64,000 nucleotides of DNA from Marmoricola sp. Leaf446 (GCF_001424755.1 NZ_LMRF01000006.1:351862-415861), one strand, 5' to 3'; shown: positions 8,548 to 19,722, numbered from the stretch's first letter. The notes: generated by a model not told the origin, from the sequence alone. A program made the numbers and translations.

Positions 8548-9012
8548 ATGTCACCCGCCCTCGGCCGGCTGCTCCGGCCGACCGCCCTGACCGTGTCGAC
8601 CCTGGTGCTCCTCGCCGGCTGCGGCTCGTCGCAGGACCCGGCGTCGTCGTCGCCCCCGGCCTCCGAGAGCGCCTCCGCCTCGGAGTCCTCGGGGTCCTCG
8701 AGCCCGTCGCCGTCGTCCGGGTCCTCGGCGTCCTCCGATCCGGAGGAGGCGGGCACCGTCGTGGCCATCACGATCGCCGACGGCACCGCCTCGCCCCAGG
8801 GCAAGGCCATGCAGGTCGCGATCGGCGAGCCGGTCACGCTGCGCGTGGAGTCCGACGCCCCGGGCGAGCTGCACATCCACTCCACCCCCGAGCAGGAGCT
8901 GTCCTTCGAGGCCGGCACCACCGAGGACGAGCTCACCTTCGACCGGCCCGGCGTGGTCGACGTCGAGTCGCACGACCTCGGCCAGCTGCTCGTCCGGCTC
9001 GAGGTGCGCTGA
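8548..9012 (+). CDS. lipoprotein with cupredoxin-like C-terminal domain
   Basis: 154-residue predicted lipoprotein: signal peptide with lipobox LLAGCGSS (Cys about residue 23), then a low-complexity Ser/Pro/Glu linker (residues ~25-68), then a ~85-residue beta-rich domain beginning TVVAITIADGTASPQG. The domain resembles cupredoxin-type folds (EfeO/Cupredoxin_1 style, with the ELHIHST strand and the FDRPGVVDVESHDLGQLLVRLEVR end) but I see no complete Cys/His/Met copper site, so metal binding is doubtful. GAGAGG precedes ATG 8548. The next gene starts three bases after its stop, so the two probably work together. Confidence 0.8.
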   Translation: MSPALGRLLRPTALTVSTLVLLAGCGSSQDPASSSPPASESASASESSGSSSPSPSSGSSASSDPEEAGTVVAITIADGTASPQGKAMQVAIGEPVTLRVESDAPGELHIHSTPEQELSFEAGTTEDELTFDRPGVVDVESHDLGQLLVRLEVR

Positions 9013-9015
9013 GCG

Positions 9016-10359
9016 GTGCTCCTCCCCCAGGTGCTGGTCCCCCAGCACGGTCTCGGTGGCGCCCAGAACCTCCCGCTCCCGTTGCCACTGGCCGTCAGTG
9101 GCGCCGTGGCCGCGCTGGTCGTCTCCTTCTGCGTGCTCGCGCTGGCCTGGCGCCGGCCGCGCTACGTCGACGGCCACCCCTCCCGTCCCGCACCCGCGTT
9201 GCTGGCCCGCGTCGTCGACCACCCGGCGTGGACGTGGGGATGGCGCCTGGTGGGGCTGCTGTTCTTCGGCTACCTCGTCTGGCCGCTGGTCTGGGGACCC
9301 GACCTGGTCACCAACCCGGTGCTGGGCACGTTCTACGTCCTGGTCTGGGTCGGCGTGGTGCCGCTGTCGCTGCTGCTCGGACGCGTCGCCCGCGCCGTCA
9401 GCCCGGTGCGCACCCTCAACGCCCTGCTCGCCCGCGTCACCGGCGGCGACCCGGCCACCGGGATGGCGGAGTACCCCGCTCGGTGGGGCTACTGGCCGGC
9501 GGCGATCGGCCTGTTCGGGTTCGTGTGGCAGGAGCTGGTCAACCCCACCAGCGCCTACCTCGGCTCGGTGCGGGTCTGGCTGGCGGTCTACCTCGCGGTG
9601 ATGCTGGTCGGGGCAGCCGTCTTCGGCGACACCTGGCTGTCGCGGGCCGACCCCTTCGAGGTGTGGTCCGACCTGTTGGCCCGGCTCTCGCCGTGGGGCC
9701 GCGACGACGCCGGGCGGCTCGTGGTGCGCAGCCCGTTGGCCAACCTCGCCACGGTCGTGCCGCGGCCCGGGCTGCTCGCGGTCGTCGCGGTGCTGTTCGG
9801 CTCGACGGCCTTCGACAGCTACGCCGACACCCTGTTCTGGCAGCGGGTGGTGCGCGACTCCGGGCTGCCCGAGGTGCCGCTCAACTCCGTCGCGCTGCTG
9901 GTGTTCTGCCTGGTGGTCGGCGTGAGCTTCACCGTCGCCGCCCGGCTCACCCGGGTCGACGAGCGGCCGGGCGGCGTACGACGTCGGGAGCTGCCGCTGC
10001 TGCTCGCCCACTCGGTGGTGCCGATCGTGGTCGGCTACCTCACCGCGCACTACCTGACCTACCTCGTCGAGCAGGGACAGACGACGCTGATCCAGCTCAG
10101 CGACCCGCTGGTGCGCGGCGACGACCTGCTGGGCACCGGCGACTGGTCGGTGAACTACTTCCTGTCCTTCCACCCCACGCTGCTGGCCGTGCTCAAGGTG
10201 CTGGCCATCGTGCTCGGCCACGTCGTGGGCGTCGTCGCGGCGCACGACCGGGCCATCGCGCTGCTCCCGGCCCGCCGGCACGTGACCGGTCAGCTGGCCA
10301 TGCTGGTGATCATGGTCGTCTACACCGCCACCGGCCTCTACCTGCTGATGAGCGCCTGA
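9016..10359 (+). CDS. polytopic membrane protein, about ten helices, unknown function
   Basis: 447-residue integral membrane protein starting at GTG 9016, directly after the cupredoxin-like lipoprotein gene. I count about ten hydrophobic segments, the first at ~25-45 and the last at the extreme C-terminus (QLAMLVIMVVYTATGLYLLM). Conserved-looking polar residues within or near helices include WGYWPAAIGLF, HYLTYLVEQG and GHVVGVVAAHDRA. I dimly recall similar actinobacterial proteins annotated as fenitrothion hydrolase, but cannot support that from the sequence. It has no transporter signature I recognise. Its 3' end overlaps the opposing CpaE-like gene by 50 bases. Confidence 0.8.
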   Translation: MLLPQVLVPQHGLGGAQNLPLPLPLAVSGAVAALVVSFCVLALAWRRPRYVDGHPSRPAPALLARVVDHPAWTWGWRLVGLLFFGYLVWPLVWGPDLVTNPVLGTFYVLVWVGVVPLSLLLGRVARAVSPVRTLNALLARVTGGDPATGMAEYPARWGYWPAAIGLFGFVWQELVNPTSAYLGSVRVWLAVYLAVMLVGAAVFGDTWLSRADPFEVWSDLLARLSPWGRDDAGRLVVRSPLANLATVVPRPGLLAVVAVLFGSTAFDSYADTLFWQRVVRDSGLPEVPLNSVALLVFCLVVGVSFTVAARLTRVDERPGGVRRRELPLLLAHSVVPIVVGYLTAHYLTYLVEQGQTTLIQLSDPLVRGDDLLGTGDWSVNYFLSFHPTLLAVLKVLAIVLGHVVGVVAAHDRAIALLPARRHVTGQLAMLVIMVVYTATGLYLLMSA

Positions 10360-11566
10360 CCGGGTCACCGACGTCGCCGAGCACCACGTCGTGGAGCTCG
10401 GCGACCGCCGCGGCCAGGGGCGAGGCACCCGCCTCGACCACCGAGCGGCCGGCGACGAGGGCGCGGTCGGCGGCGGCCCGGTCGTCGGGCACGAACACCA
10501 CGCCCGCCGGGCGCACGTAGCCCTCGACCATGCCGAGGATGTCGCGCCTGCTCCAGCCCAGGCTGTCGCGCATCCGGTTGACCACCACGGTGACCGGGAC
10601 GGGCGCCAGGTCGCGCAGGTCGACCAGGGTGCGGGCCAGCCGCGCCAGCCCGACCGGCTCGGCCGTCCCGACGGCGACGACGTGGTCGGCGGCGGCCACC
10701 GCGTCGAGGGTCAGCTGGTTGCGGACCAGCCCACGCCCCAGGTCGGCGTCGTCCTCGAGGCTGAAGCCGGTGTCGACGACCACGTCGCCCACCTCGCCCG
10801 CCCGCTCGAGCACGGCGTCGAGGACGCCCGGACGGGCCTCGACCCACCGGTCGGGCCGCGGCAGCCCGGTCAGCACCTCCAGGCCCGGCACCACCTCGCG
10901 GCGGCACCGCGCGAACGAGCGCGCGTCGAGCCCGCCCGCGTTGACCAGGCGGGCGGCGGCCAGCAGCCCGCTCACCTCGTCGAGCACCCCGAGGTGCTGG
11001 GCCACGGCACCGCCGTGCGGATCGGCGTCGACCAGCACCGTCGGCGCACCGCGGCGGGCGTGCTCGGCCGCGAGCCCCGTCGCCAGCAGGGTGCGTCCCG
11101 GGGCGCCGGCGGGGCCGTGCACCACGACGGTGCGGCCCCGGTCGGCGCGGACCTCGAGCCGGCTCTCGGGCTCCGGGTCGGGGTCGAGCACCAGGTCCTG
11201 CCGCACCGCGCGCCGCACCACCTCGGGCAGCCCGGCGGGGTCGTCGGCCGGGTGCACCTCCACCACCCCGAGGCGGCCCAGCACCTCGGCGTCCCCGCCG
11301 ACCGCGACGCACCGGACGTCGACCCGGAGCAGCTGCATCACCGCGTCGGCGTCGAGCCCGGCCAGCTCGCCGCTGACCAGGACCACGCCGACGGTGCCGG
11401 CCGAGGCGCTGGCCAGCAGGTCGGTCAGGTCCACGCAGCGCTTGAGCACGACCACCGAGGCCTCGGCCAGCGCGCGCAGGGCCGGGGCCTCCCACGTCTC
11501 GCCCGCCGCCGCGACGAGGACCGGCACCCGGTCGCGCAGCGCCGGGGCGCCTGGTGCTGTCGCCAC
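10310..11566 (-). CDS. CpaE/TadZ-like P-loop ATPase-fold protein
   Basis: 418-residue protein of the MinD/ParA superfamily. Residues ~20-120 look like a receiver-like N-terminal domain, as in CpaE/TadZ; the P-loop region VVVHGPAGAPGRTLLATGLA follows at ~150, then the VLVDADPHGG switch. The P-loop carries Arg where MinD/ParA proteins have the catalytic Lys (GAPGRT instead of GxGKT), so ATP hydrolysis may be weak or absent. GTG 11566 lies three bases after the stop of the SAF-domain gene, a pairing typical of Flp/Tad pilus loci, but no other tad gene is here. Probable role: polar or surface-structure localisation (inference). Confidence 0.82.
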   Translation of the reverse strand: MATAPGAPALRDRVPVLVAAAGETWEAPALRALAEASVVVLKRCVDLTDLLASASAGTVGVVLVSGELAGLDADAVMQLLRVDVRCVAVGGDAEVLGRLGVVEVHPADDPAGLPEVVRRAVRQDLVLDPDPEPESRLEVRADRGRTVVVHGPAGAPGRTLLATGLAAEHARRGAPTVLVDADPHGGAVAQHLGVLDEVSGLLAAARLVNAGGLDARSFARCRREVVPGLEVLTGLPRPDRWVEARPGVLDAVLERAGEVGDVVVDTGFSLEDDADLGRGLVRNQLTLDAVAAADHVVAVGTAEPVGLARLARTLVDLRDLAPVPVTVVVNRMRDSLGWSRRDILGMVEGYVRPAGVVFVPDDRAAADRALVAGRSVVEAGASPLAAAVAELHDVVLGDVGDPVRRSSAGRGRWRCRRP

Positions 11567-11569
11567 CGG

Positions 11570-12286
11570 TCAGCCCTTCCGGGTGAGGACGACGCGACCG
11601 TCGGCGAGTCCGCCGAGGGCGGCCGCGACCTCGTCGGAGCGGTCGGTCGGCACGCCCAGGACGACCTGACGCGTCGTGTCGGGCGCCAGGCTGTCCCCGG
11701 TGCCGGGGACGGCCACCACGGTCACGTCCTCGAGCACCCGACGGGCCTCGGGGGCGCGCTGCTCGCCCGTCGCCGAGGTGGTCCCGCCACCGGTGGGAGT
11801 GGGTGCGACCCAGACGTCGACCACCGAGCCCTGCCGGACGGTCGCGGGGAGGTCGTCGGAGGCCACGCCGAGTGGCAGCTCGACCAGCTCGGAGCGCTCG
11901 CGCGGGGCGACGGCGGCGCGGGGCAGCAGCTCGCCCGCGCCCACCCGGCGGTCGAGGACGGCGCCGACGGGCGGCGCCTGGTCGGCGGAGATGTAGCCGT
12001 CGGCGGCCTCCTGGTCGGGGAACCGCACCCGCTCCCGTCCGAGGTCGGCCTCGGCGAGCGTCGCCCCGTCGGGCAGGTCACGGGTCGAGGTCCAGACGGC
12101 GACGGTGTCGTCCGCGTTCGCCAGGAGCCGGGCGCCGCCCAGCACCGAGGCGGCCACGAGCAGCAGCCCGAGCAGCAGCCGGGGGTTGCGCCACCCGGGA
12201 CGGCGGCTGCGGGTCACCGGCGGTGCAGGCTCGGCAGTGGCCTCCTCGGGAGCCGGGACATGGCGGCGGTGGCGGGTGGTGGTCAT
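11570..12286 (-). CDS. SAF domain protein, CpaB/RcpC-like
   Basis: 238-residue membrane-anchored protein: a basic N-terminus, one transmembrane segment at about residues 31-50 (NPRLLLGLLLVAASVLGGARLL), then a SAF domain starting WTSTRDLPDGATLAEADL and continuing through GAVLDRRVGAGELLPRAAV. SAF domains occur in CpaB/RcpC pilus assembly proteins and FlgA. ATG 12286 has GGAG eight bases upstream. It forms a two-gene unit with the CpaE-like gene and diverges from the BldC-like gene. Confidence 0.82.
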   Translation of the reverse strand: MTTTRHRRHVPAPEEATAEPAPPVTRSRRPGWRNPRLLLGLLLVAASVLGGARLLANADDTVAVWTSTRDLPDGATLAEADLGRERVRFPDQEAADGYISADQAPPVGAVLDRRVGAGELLPRAAVAPRERSELVELPLGVASDDLPATVRQGSVVDVWVAPTPTGGGTTSATGEQRAPEARRVLEDVTVVAVPGTGDSLAPDTTRQVVLGVPTDRSDEVAAALGGLADGRVVLTRKG

Positions 12287-12401
12287 CGTGCGTCTCCGGT
12301 GGTGGTGCGGTGGGTGGGCCGGGTCGGCCGGGACGGCGGGGGTCGGCGTGACGTCCACAGGTCGCCGGGGGCACCTGCTCGCCGCCGGACGCGACCGGTG
12401 G

Positions 12402-12407
12402 CAGAGT
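12402..12407 (+). promoter_or_regulatory. candidate -10 element of the BldC-like gene
   Basis: CAGAGT lies seven bases before GTG 12415, the same geometry as the clearer leaderless promoters in this window. Only the A2 and T6 positions match consensus, so support is modest. If real, it selects 12415 over the in-frame GTG at 12406, which overlaps this box. Confidence 0.35.
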
Positions 12408-12414
12408 GACGCAC

Positions 12415-12657
12415 GTGAACGCGACCCCACGGTTCCTGCAGCTGGCCGACGTCGCCGAGATCCTCAACATCTCGGGGGCGCAGGTCTACGCCCTGGTGCG
12501 GCGCCAGGACCTCAAGGCGATCAAGATCGGCGGCCGGGGACAGTGGCGGGTGGAGGCCAGCGAGCTCGAGGCCTACATCCAGCGGGCGTACGCCGAGGCC
12601 GACCAGTTCGTGCGCGAGCACCCGTTCGTCGAGGGCGGTCCGGCGCCGAAGGACTGA
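12415..12657 (+). CDS. BldC-like/excisionase-family small DNA-binding protein
   Basis: 80-residue single-domain MerR-type helix-turn-helix protein (excisionase family HTH_17). The core FLQLADVAEILNISGAQVYALV - RRQDLKAIKIGGRGQWRV is the standard helix-turn-helix plus wing, followed by a helical tail. It resembles BldC, a Streptomyces regulator that binds direct repeats as head-to-tail oligomers; orthology is likely at family level only. GTG 12415 fits a leaderless transcript; GTG 12406 is the alternative. It diverges from the SAF/CpaE-like pair. Confidence 0.85.
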   Translation: MNATPRFLQLADVAEILNISGAQVYALVRRQDLKAIKIGGRGQWRVEASELEAYIQRAYAEADQFVREHPFVEGGPAPKD

Positions 12658-12677
12658 GCCTCGGCCCGCCACGGCGC

Positions 12678-13235
12678 TCACGACCCGCCTCGCAGGGCGG
12701 CGACCGCGGCGAGGGGGACGAGCGTGGTCGAGGTCGGGACCCGCTCGCCGGGCGCCGGGTCACCGGCCACGAGCTCGAGGAAGTCGCTGCCCACCCGGAG
12801 CACGGCCCCGGTCGTCGACGACCCGTCGGCCAGGTGGAGCCGGCAGCGGGGGTCGGACTCCGCCGTACGACGCACCAGCGCGCGGAGCGTCAGCCGGTCG
12901 ACGGCCGACCAGCTCTCGGTGTCGTCCGCGCGCGGCGAGAGGCCGGAGACCGAGACCACGCCCGCGAGCGGCACCAGCCACGACGCCCCTGCGGCCTCGA
13001 CCAGGAGCCAGTCGGTCCCGCTGCGCACCAGCGTGCCGGTGAGCACCAACCCGCCGACGGAGCGCACCACGAGCAGGGCGCCGCGCGAGGCGTGGGCCCG
13101 CGCGGCCAGCGCGACCTCAGCGTAGGCGGCCGCAGCCAGGTCGGCGACCTCTGCGTCCCGGTCGGCCAGGCGCAGCCCCGCGGCCTGCTGTTCGAGGTCC
13201 TCGAAGACGTCCAGCAGCGCTGCTTCCCAGCTCAT
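12678..13235 (-). CDS. conserved actinobacterial protein of unknown function
   Basis: 185-residue protein starting SWEAALLDVFEDLEQQAAGL, with a helical N-terminal ~55 residues and a beta-rich rest built around two similar units: LVLTGTLVRSGTDWLLVEA and STTGAVLRVGSDFLELVAG. These resemble small-barrel (Sm/PRC-like) repeats, but I cannot assign a family. No signal peptide, membrane segment or catalytic motif is visible. Proteins like it sit near secA in related actinobacteria. It converges on the BldC-like gene. Confidence 0.75.
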   Translation of the reverse strand: MSWEAALLDVFEDLEQQAAGLRLADRDAEVADLAAAAYAEVALAARAHASRGALLVVRSVGGLVLTGTLVRSGTDWLLVEAAGASWLVPLAGVVSVSGLSPRADDTESWSAVDRLTLRALVRRTAESDPRCRLHLADGSSTTGAVLRVGSDFLELVAGDPAPGERVPTSTTLVPLAAVAALRGGS

Positions 13236-13344
13236 CGATCGTCCCCCGTCCGGGGCCCCGCCGGTCGCGTGGCCCGATCCACCCAGGGCAGATGCCCGGC
13301 GACCGACGGGATCAAACGGGGTGGTTCAGGCTGTGGACGCTCTG

Positions 13345-13373
13345 TTGACACCCGACGATCCTGGACGTTGTCT
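13345..13373 (+). promoter_or_regulatory. candidate promoter of the LysM gene
   Basis: A perfect TTGACA (13345-13350) is followed after 17 bases by TTGTCT (13368-13373). The -35 is consensus; the -10 matches at three positions. It lies in the 171-base gap between the DUF-type gene at 13235 (minus) and the LysM gene at 13407. Confidence 0.4.
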
Positions 13374-13376
13374 GAT

Positions 13377-13393
13377 GCAAACGCAAGCAAACG
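13377..13393 (+). repeat. direct repeat GCAAACG x2, one helical turn apart
   Basis: GCAAACG occurs at 13377-13383 and again at 13387-13393, centre-to-centre ten bases apart, between the candidate promoter and the LysM start. Tandem sites on one face of the helix are what a BldC-type regulator would use, and such a gene lies less than 1 kb away. The link is inference. Confidence 0.4.
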
Positions 13394-13406
13394 AAAGCAT
13401 CGAGAC

Positions 13407-13994
13407 GTGATCACCACCTCCGGCCACCGCGGCCCCGCCTTCGACGCCCTCCTCGAGACGGCGGCGACCTGGGTGCTGATCGCGACGCTGCTCTGGGGCG
13501 CAGCCGTGGTCCTGGCCGCCCTGGTCGAGCGGGGCAGCCGGGGACGGGTCCCGGCGCTGCACTGGGTGGGCTGCCCCCGTCGCGCCCGCCCACTCCTGCT
13601 GGCCGTGGCCGGTCTCGCCGTCCTCGCGCCGGGCATGGCCCACGCCGCCGCCGGCACGGCGGACGGACCGCGGCCCGGCGGCGGCGCCCTCCCCGTCCCC
13701 TCACGGCCCACCGACGCCGGGGCGGTCCCCTCGCTCCCCCGTGCGGCGGCCCGTCCGGCACCGGCCGGCGGGCACAGGCGGGACGCGGGCGTCACCGTGC
13801 GCCCCGGCGACTCGCTCTGGACGCTGAGTCGCGAGCGCCTCGGCCCCGCGGCGGACGAGGCCGACGTGGCCGCGCTGGTCGAGCGGACCCACCGCCGCAA
13901 CCTCGCCGTCGTCGGGCCCGACCCCGACCTCCTGCGCCCCGGGCAGCAGCTCCGCTTCCCGGCCCCACCCCCACCCCTCACGGAGGCACCATGA
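13407..13994 (+). CDS. LysM domain membrane-anchored protein
   Basis: 195-residue protein with hydrophobic segments at about 20-40 (WVLIATLLWGAAVVLAALV) and 62-78 (LLLAVAGLAVLAPGMAHA), a Pro/Ala-rich linker, and a C-terminal LysM domain starting VTVRPGDSLWTLSRERL and ending LLRPGQQLRFPAP. LysM domains bind peptidoglycan N-acetylglucosamine. GTG 13407 is the first plausible start after the promoter region; its ribosome binding site is weak. It overlaps the Rv3235-like gene by four bases (ATGA). Confidence 0.85.
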   Translation: MITTSGHRGPAFDALLETAATWVLIATLLWGAAVVLAALVERGSRGRVPALHWVGCPRRARPLLLAVAGLAVLAPGMAHAAAGTADGPRPGGGALPVPSRPTDAGAVPSLPRAAARPAPAGGHRRDAGVTVRPGDSLWTLSRERLGPAADEADVAALVERTHRRNLAVVGPDPDLLRPGQQLRFPAPPPPLTEAP

Positions 13995-14500
13995 GCAGCA
14001 CGACCGTCCCCGCCGCACCGCACCGTGCCAGCGCGGGTCCCGGCCGGCCCCGCCGCCGGGTCCCGGTGGCGAGCGTCCAGGGCACCCTCGCGCTCGACCT
14101 CGGCGGGGGTGCCGCGACCACGTCGGCGGGCCTCCCGAGCCCGCTGGCGCTGCTCCCCGGTGGCCGGGCCGAGCTCGACGCCTTCGCACAGCGCTTCGCC
14201 GCCGCCGTCGTGGAGGTCGTGGGCGGTGACCGCGGCCCCAGCCAGCTGCTGCGGTGGACCAGCCCCGAGGTCTACGCCGACCTGCAGCGCCGCTCCGCCC
14301 TGATGAACCGCACCGTCCCGGGCGACCGCCGCGTGCGCCGGCTCCGCAGCCAAGTGCGCAGCGTCCACCTCAGCTGCCCTGCACCCGGGGCCGTCGAGCT
14401 CAGCATCCACGTGCGACGCGGCGAGCGCTCGCGTGCCGTCGCGGCCCGCCTGGTGCAGCGCGAGGGTCGCTGGTGCTGCACCGCCCTGGAGTTCGGCTGA
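13991..14500 (+). CDS. Rv3235 family protein
   Basis: 169-residue protein resembling mycobacterial Rv3235, which lies in the same neighbourhood near secA. After a disordered basic/proline N-terminus (~50 residues) the folded part runs from LDAFAQRFAAAVVEVVGGDR through LLRWTSPEVYADLQRRSAL to a final strand pair LVQREGRWCCTALEFG. No catalytic motif is evident; the fold looks NTF2-like in my judgement. It starts at the ATGA overlap with the LysM gene, so a joint role at the cell wall is plausible. Confidence 0.8.
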   Translation: MSSTTVPAAPHRASAGPGRPRRRVPVASVQGTLALDLGGGAATTSAGLPSPLALLPGGRAELDAFAQRFAAAVVEVVGGDRGPSQLLRWTSPEVYADLQRRSALMNRTVPGDRRVRRLRSQVRSVHLSCPAPGAVELSIHVRRGERSRAVAARLVQREGRWCCTALEFG

Positions 14501-14518
14501 GCCCGGGTGGGCTCAGCC
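14495..14518. terminator. bidirectional stem-loop terminator
   Basis: GGCTGAGCCC and GGGCTCAGCC form a perfect ten-base stem with the tetraloop GGGT, spanning the stops of the convergent Rv3235-like gene (ends 14500) and the membrane acyltransferase-like gene (ends 14513). No U-tract follows on either strand. Confidence 0.65.
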
Positions 14519-15577
14519 CCCGACCCAGCGGTACGCCGCCTCGGCCGGCCCGATCCCGAACCGGCGGTGCCACCACGACCCGACGAGCACGGCCACCACC
14601 CAGAAGCCGGCGGAGAGCAGCAGCGCCGGCCCGAACCCGGTCAACGGCACCGCGCCGAGCCCGTCGACGAGCACCCGGAAGACCACGATGTGGGCGAGGT
14701 AGAGGGTCAGCGACATCGCCCCCGCCCGGCGCAGCACGTCGACGACCGGGTGGCCGGGCGCCCGCTCGGCCAGCCACGACACCAGGGCGAACGCCAGCAG
14801 GGCGGACCCCAGGGCGCTGGCGGTGTAGAGCAGGCTGCGGGTCGTCGGCACCGTGCTGGTGGCCAGCTGCAGCCGCAGCGACCCGGTCGCGGCCAGCCGC
14901 GACGCGAGGGTCGCACCGCCCAGCAGCACCAGCCCGACGCCGACGACTCCGGGTCGCCACCCGGGTCGCACGAGGGAGCGGCCCAGCAGCAGGCCGGCGC
15001 AGAAGAAGGCCAGCCACGGCAGCAACGGGTGGCTGCCGTTGACGACCGTGTCGAGGAACAACCCCTGGGGCGTCCAGTGGGGCGGGTCGGTGAGCCAGTC
15101 GACCGAGCCCCCGTCGAGGCGCCGCTCGAGGGACCAGGAGGCCAGCGCGGCCGCGGCCACCGCGGACAGCGCCCCGACCACGAGCAGGGCACGCGAGGAG
15201 AGCACCACCAGGAGCGCGGCCACGGCGAACATCGCACCGTAGTAGGGCAGGATCGTGCCCTCCCAGGTGAGGTCCACCAGCCAGCCGACGACGAACAGCG
15301 CCAGCCCGCGCCGCAGCAGCACCACCCGGCGACGACGCAGCTCGGTGCCCTGGGCACTCCTGGTCAGCAGGGTGGCCCCCACCCCCGCCACCAGGACGAA
15401 GGTCGCCGCGAAGCGGGTGGCCAGCGGACCCACACGTGGGTCGACGACGGCACCCAGGGCGCCCGGCTCACGCGGCGCTCCGGCCACCATCAGGTAGGCG
15501 TAGTAGTTCATCACCACCACGCCGATCAGCGCGACCGCCCGGACGACGTCGGGCCCGACCAGCCGCTCCCCCGCCAT
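14513..15577 (-). CDS. membrane protein, heparan-alpha-glucosaminide N-acetyltransferase/DUF418-like
   Basis: 354-residue polytopic protein with about nine or ten helices. The N-terminus RLVGPDVVRAVALIGVVVMNYYAYL is the R-x-x-x-[LIV]-D-x-[LIV]-R-G-x-A-like opening of the HGSNAT/DUF1624/DUF418 acyltransferase superfamily, and the late segment SLTLYLAHIVVF carries the typical histidine in a helix. Such proteins acylate envelope sugars or have unknown cargo. ATG 15577 has only a weak ribosome binding site. It lies downstream of secA on the same strand with a 23-base gap. Confidence 0.82.
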   Translation of the reverse strand: MAGERLVGPDVVRAVALIGVVVMNYYAYLMVAGAPREPGALGAVVDPRVGPLATRFAATFVLVAGVGATLLTRSAQGTELRRRRVVLLRRGLALFVVGWLVDLTWEGTILPYYGAMFAVAALLVVLSSRALLVVGALSAVAAAALASWSLERRLDGGSVDWLTDPPHWTPQGLFLDTVVNGSHPLLPWLAFFCAGLLLGRSLVRPGWRPGVVGVGLVLLGGATLASRLAATGSLRLQLATSTVPTTRSLLYTASALGSALLAFALVSWLAERAPGHPVVDVLRRAGAMSLTLYLAHIVVFRVLVDGLGAVPLTGFGPALLLSAGFWVVAVLVGSWWHRRFGIGPAEAAYRWVGG

Positions 15578-15600
15578 CGCAGGAAGCCTGTCGCTGCCCC

Positions 15601-18384
<2,784 letters not shown>

Positions 18385-18443
18385 CTCCTAGGGAGGGGAA
18401 CGGGGAGGGAACGGGCACGGCTGTGCCCCGCAACCCGTCGACC

Positions 18444-18449
18444 ATCGTA
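18444..18449 (-). promoter_or_regulatory. candidate -10 element for secA
   Basis: TACGAT on the minus strand lies about 60 bases upstream of the secA start, in the 117-base gap after the glycosylase-like gene. No good -35 hexamer accompanies it, so this is a weak call. Confidence 0.3.
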
Positions 18450-18501
18450 ACGGCCGGGACCCGTCCGGAGTTTCGAGACCGCGGACTCGCGGCGCGCCCG
18501 T

Positions 18502-19722
18502 TCAGCCGGCGACGGCGCCCAGCGCGGGCGCGAGGTCGCCGCGGTCGCGCACCACGACGTCGTCCAGACCCAGCCAGTCCGCCGTCCGGCGCAGCTCGGC
18601 GGCCAGCTCGGGTGCGGTGTCGGACGGGGCGCCGGGCTCGGCGTACGCCGCCTGCACGAGCAGCCGCCCGCCGGGTCGGTCGGCCTTGAGGTCGACCCGG
18701 GCGACGATCCGGTCGCCCAGCACGAACGGCAGCACGTAGTAGCCGTGGCGCCGCAGGTGCTGGGGCACGTAGATCTCGATGCGGTAGTGGAAGTCGAAGA
18801 GCCGCTCGGTGCGCTCACGCTCCCAGACCAACGGGTCGAACGGGCTGACCAGGGAGCGCACGTGGACGCGGCGCGGCAGCACGGCGTCGCGGTGGAGGTA
18901 CGCCGGACGGGCCCAGCCCTCCACCCGGGCCGGGAGCAGCTCGCCGGACTCGACGAGCTCGGCCACCGCACGCGCGGTCGCGGCCTGGCCGGGGCCGCCC
19001 ATGCTCCTCTGGAGCCGGTAGTAGTCGGAGAGGCAGCGCACGGTGGCGACGCCGTGGCTGCGCGCCGCGCGTCGCACCAGCTCGCGGGTGGCCTCCTCCG
19101 GGCTCGGGGTCGGGGTCGCCAGCACCGCCGCGGGCAGCACCCGCTCGGGCAGGTCGTAGACGCACTCGAAGGAGGCGGTCCTGCCCGCGATCGCCAGCTC
19201 GCCGACGAGGTAGAGCCAGTCGAGCGCCTTGCGGGCCTCGGACCAGTTCCAGCCCCAGTGCTCCCGGCTGCGGGGCGCACCGTCGTCGAGGTCGCGGGCC
19301 GTGGTCGGCCCGCGGGCAGCGACGTCCTCGCGGACCCGGTCGACCAGGCCGGGGTTGGTCGCGAGCCACCCGCCCCAGCGCGGGCTGGTGCGGAACCCCG
19401 CCATGCGGTGCTGCATCACCGGCCACAGCTCGACGGGCATGAAGGCCTGCACGTGGGCCCAGTACTCCACCATCCGCCGGGGACGCACCTCCGAGGCCCG
19501 GCCCAGCAGGTCGGGGTCGTAAGGGCCCATCCGGGAGTAGAGCGGCAGGTAGTGCGCGCGCTGCAGCACGTTGACCGAGTCGACCTGGAGCACGCCGGTG
19601 CGCTCCAGGGTGCGGCTCAGCGTGCGCAGCGTCGGCGGCTGGTGCACCGGGTCGCGGAACCCCTGGGCCACCAGGGCCACCCGGCGCGCCTGGGCCGCGG
19701 ACAGGTGGGTCTCGGCGGTCAC
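18502..19722 (-). CDS. winged-helix DNA glycosylase-like protein, YcaQ/AlkX family
   Basis: 406-residue member of the HTH_42/YcaQ family. Characterised relatives are DNA glycosylases that remove bulky or cross-linked alkyl adducts: AlkZ uses a QxQ motif, YcaQ/AlkX a QxD motif. Here residues ~46-56 read [11 protein letters not shown], giving Q-V-D, so the YcaQ/AlkX-type active site is present. The following [13 protein letters not shown] and the C-terminal [20 protein letters not shown] are family hallmarks. GTG 19722 overlaps the stop of the response regulator gene by four bases. Confidence 0.85.
   Translation of the reverse strand: MTAETHLSAAQARRVALVAQGFRDPVHQPPTLRTLSRTLERTGVLQVDSVNVLQRAHYLPLYSRMGPYDPDLLGRASEVRPRRMVEYWAHVQAFMPVELWPVMQHRMAGFRTSPRWGGWLATNPGLVDRVREDVAARGPTTARDLDDGAPRSREHWGWNWSEARKALDWLYLVGELAIAGRTASFECVYDLPERVLPAAVLATPTPSPEEATRELVRRAARSHGVATVRCLSDYYRLQRSMGGPGQAATARAVAELVESGELLPARVEGWARPAYLHRDAVLPRRVHVRSLVSPFDPLVWERERTERLFDFHYRIEIYVPQHLRRHGYYVLPFVLGDRIVARVDLKADRPGGRLLVQAAYAEPGAPSDTAPELAAELRRTADWLGLDDVVVRDRGDLAPALGAVAG

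Noticed and set aside
10310-12286. A Flp/Tad pilus locus
   Set aside because: Only CpaE- and CpaB-like genes are present; no ATPase, platform, secretin, prepilin peptidase or pilin gene adjoins.
12415-12657. Phage/integrative-element excisionase
   Set aside because: The protein is of the excisionase HTH family, but there is no integrase, attachment repeat or atypical base composition; the BldC-like interpretation fits the core chromosomal setting.
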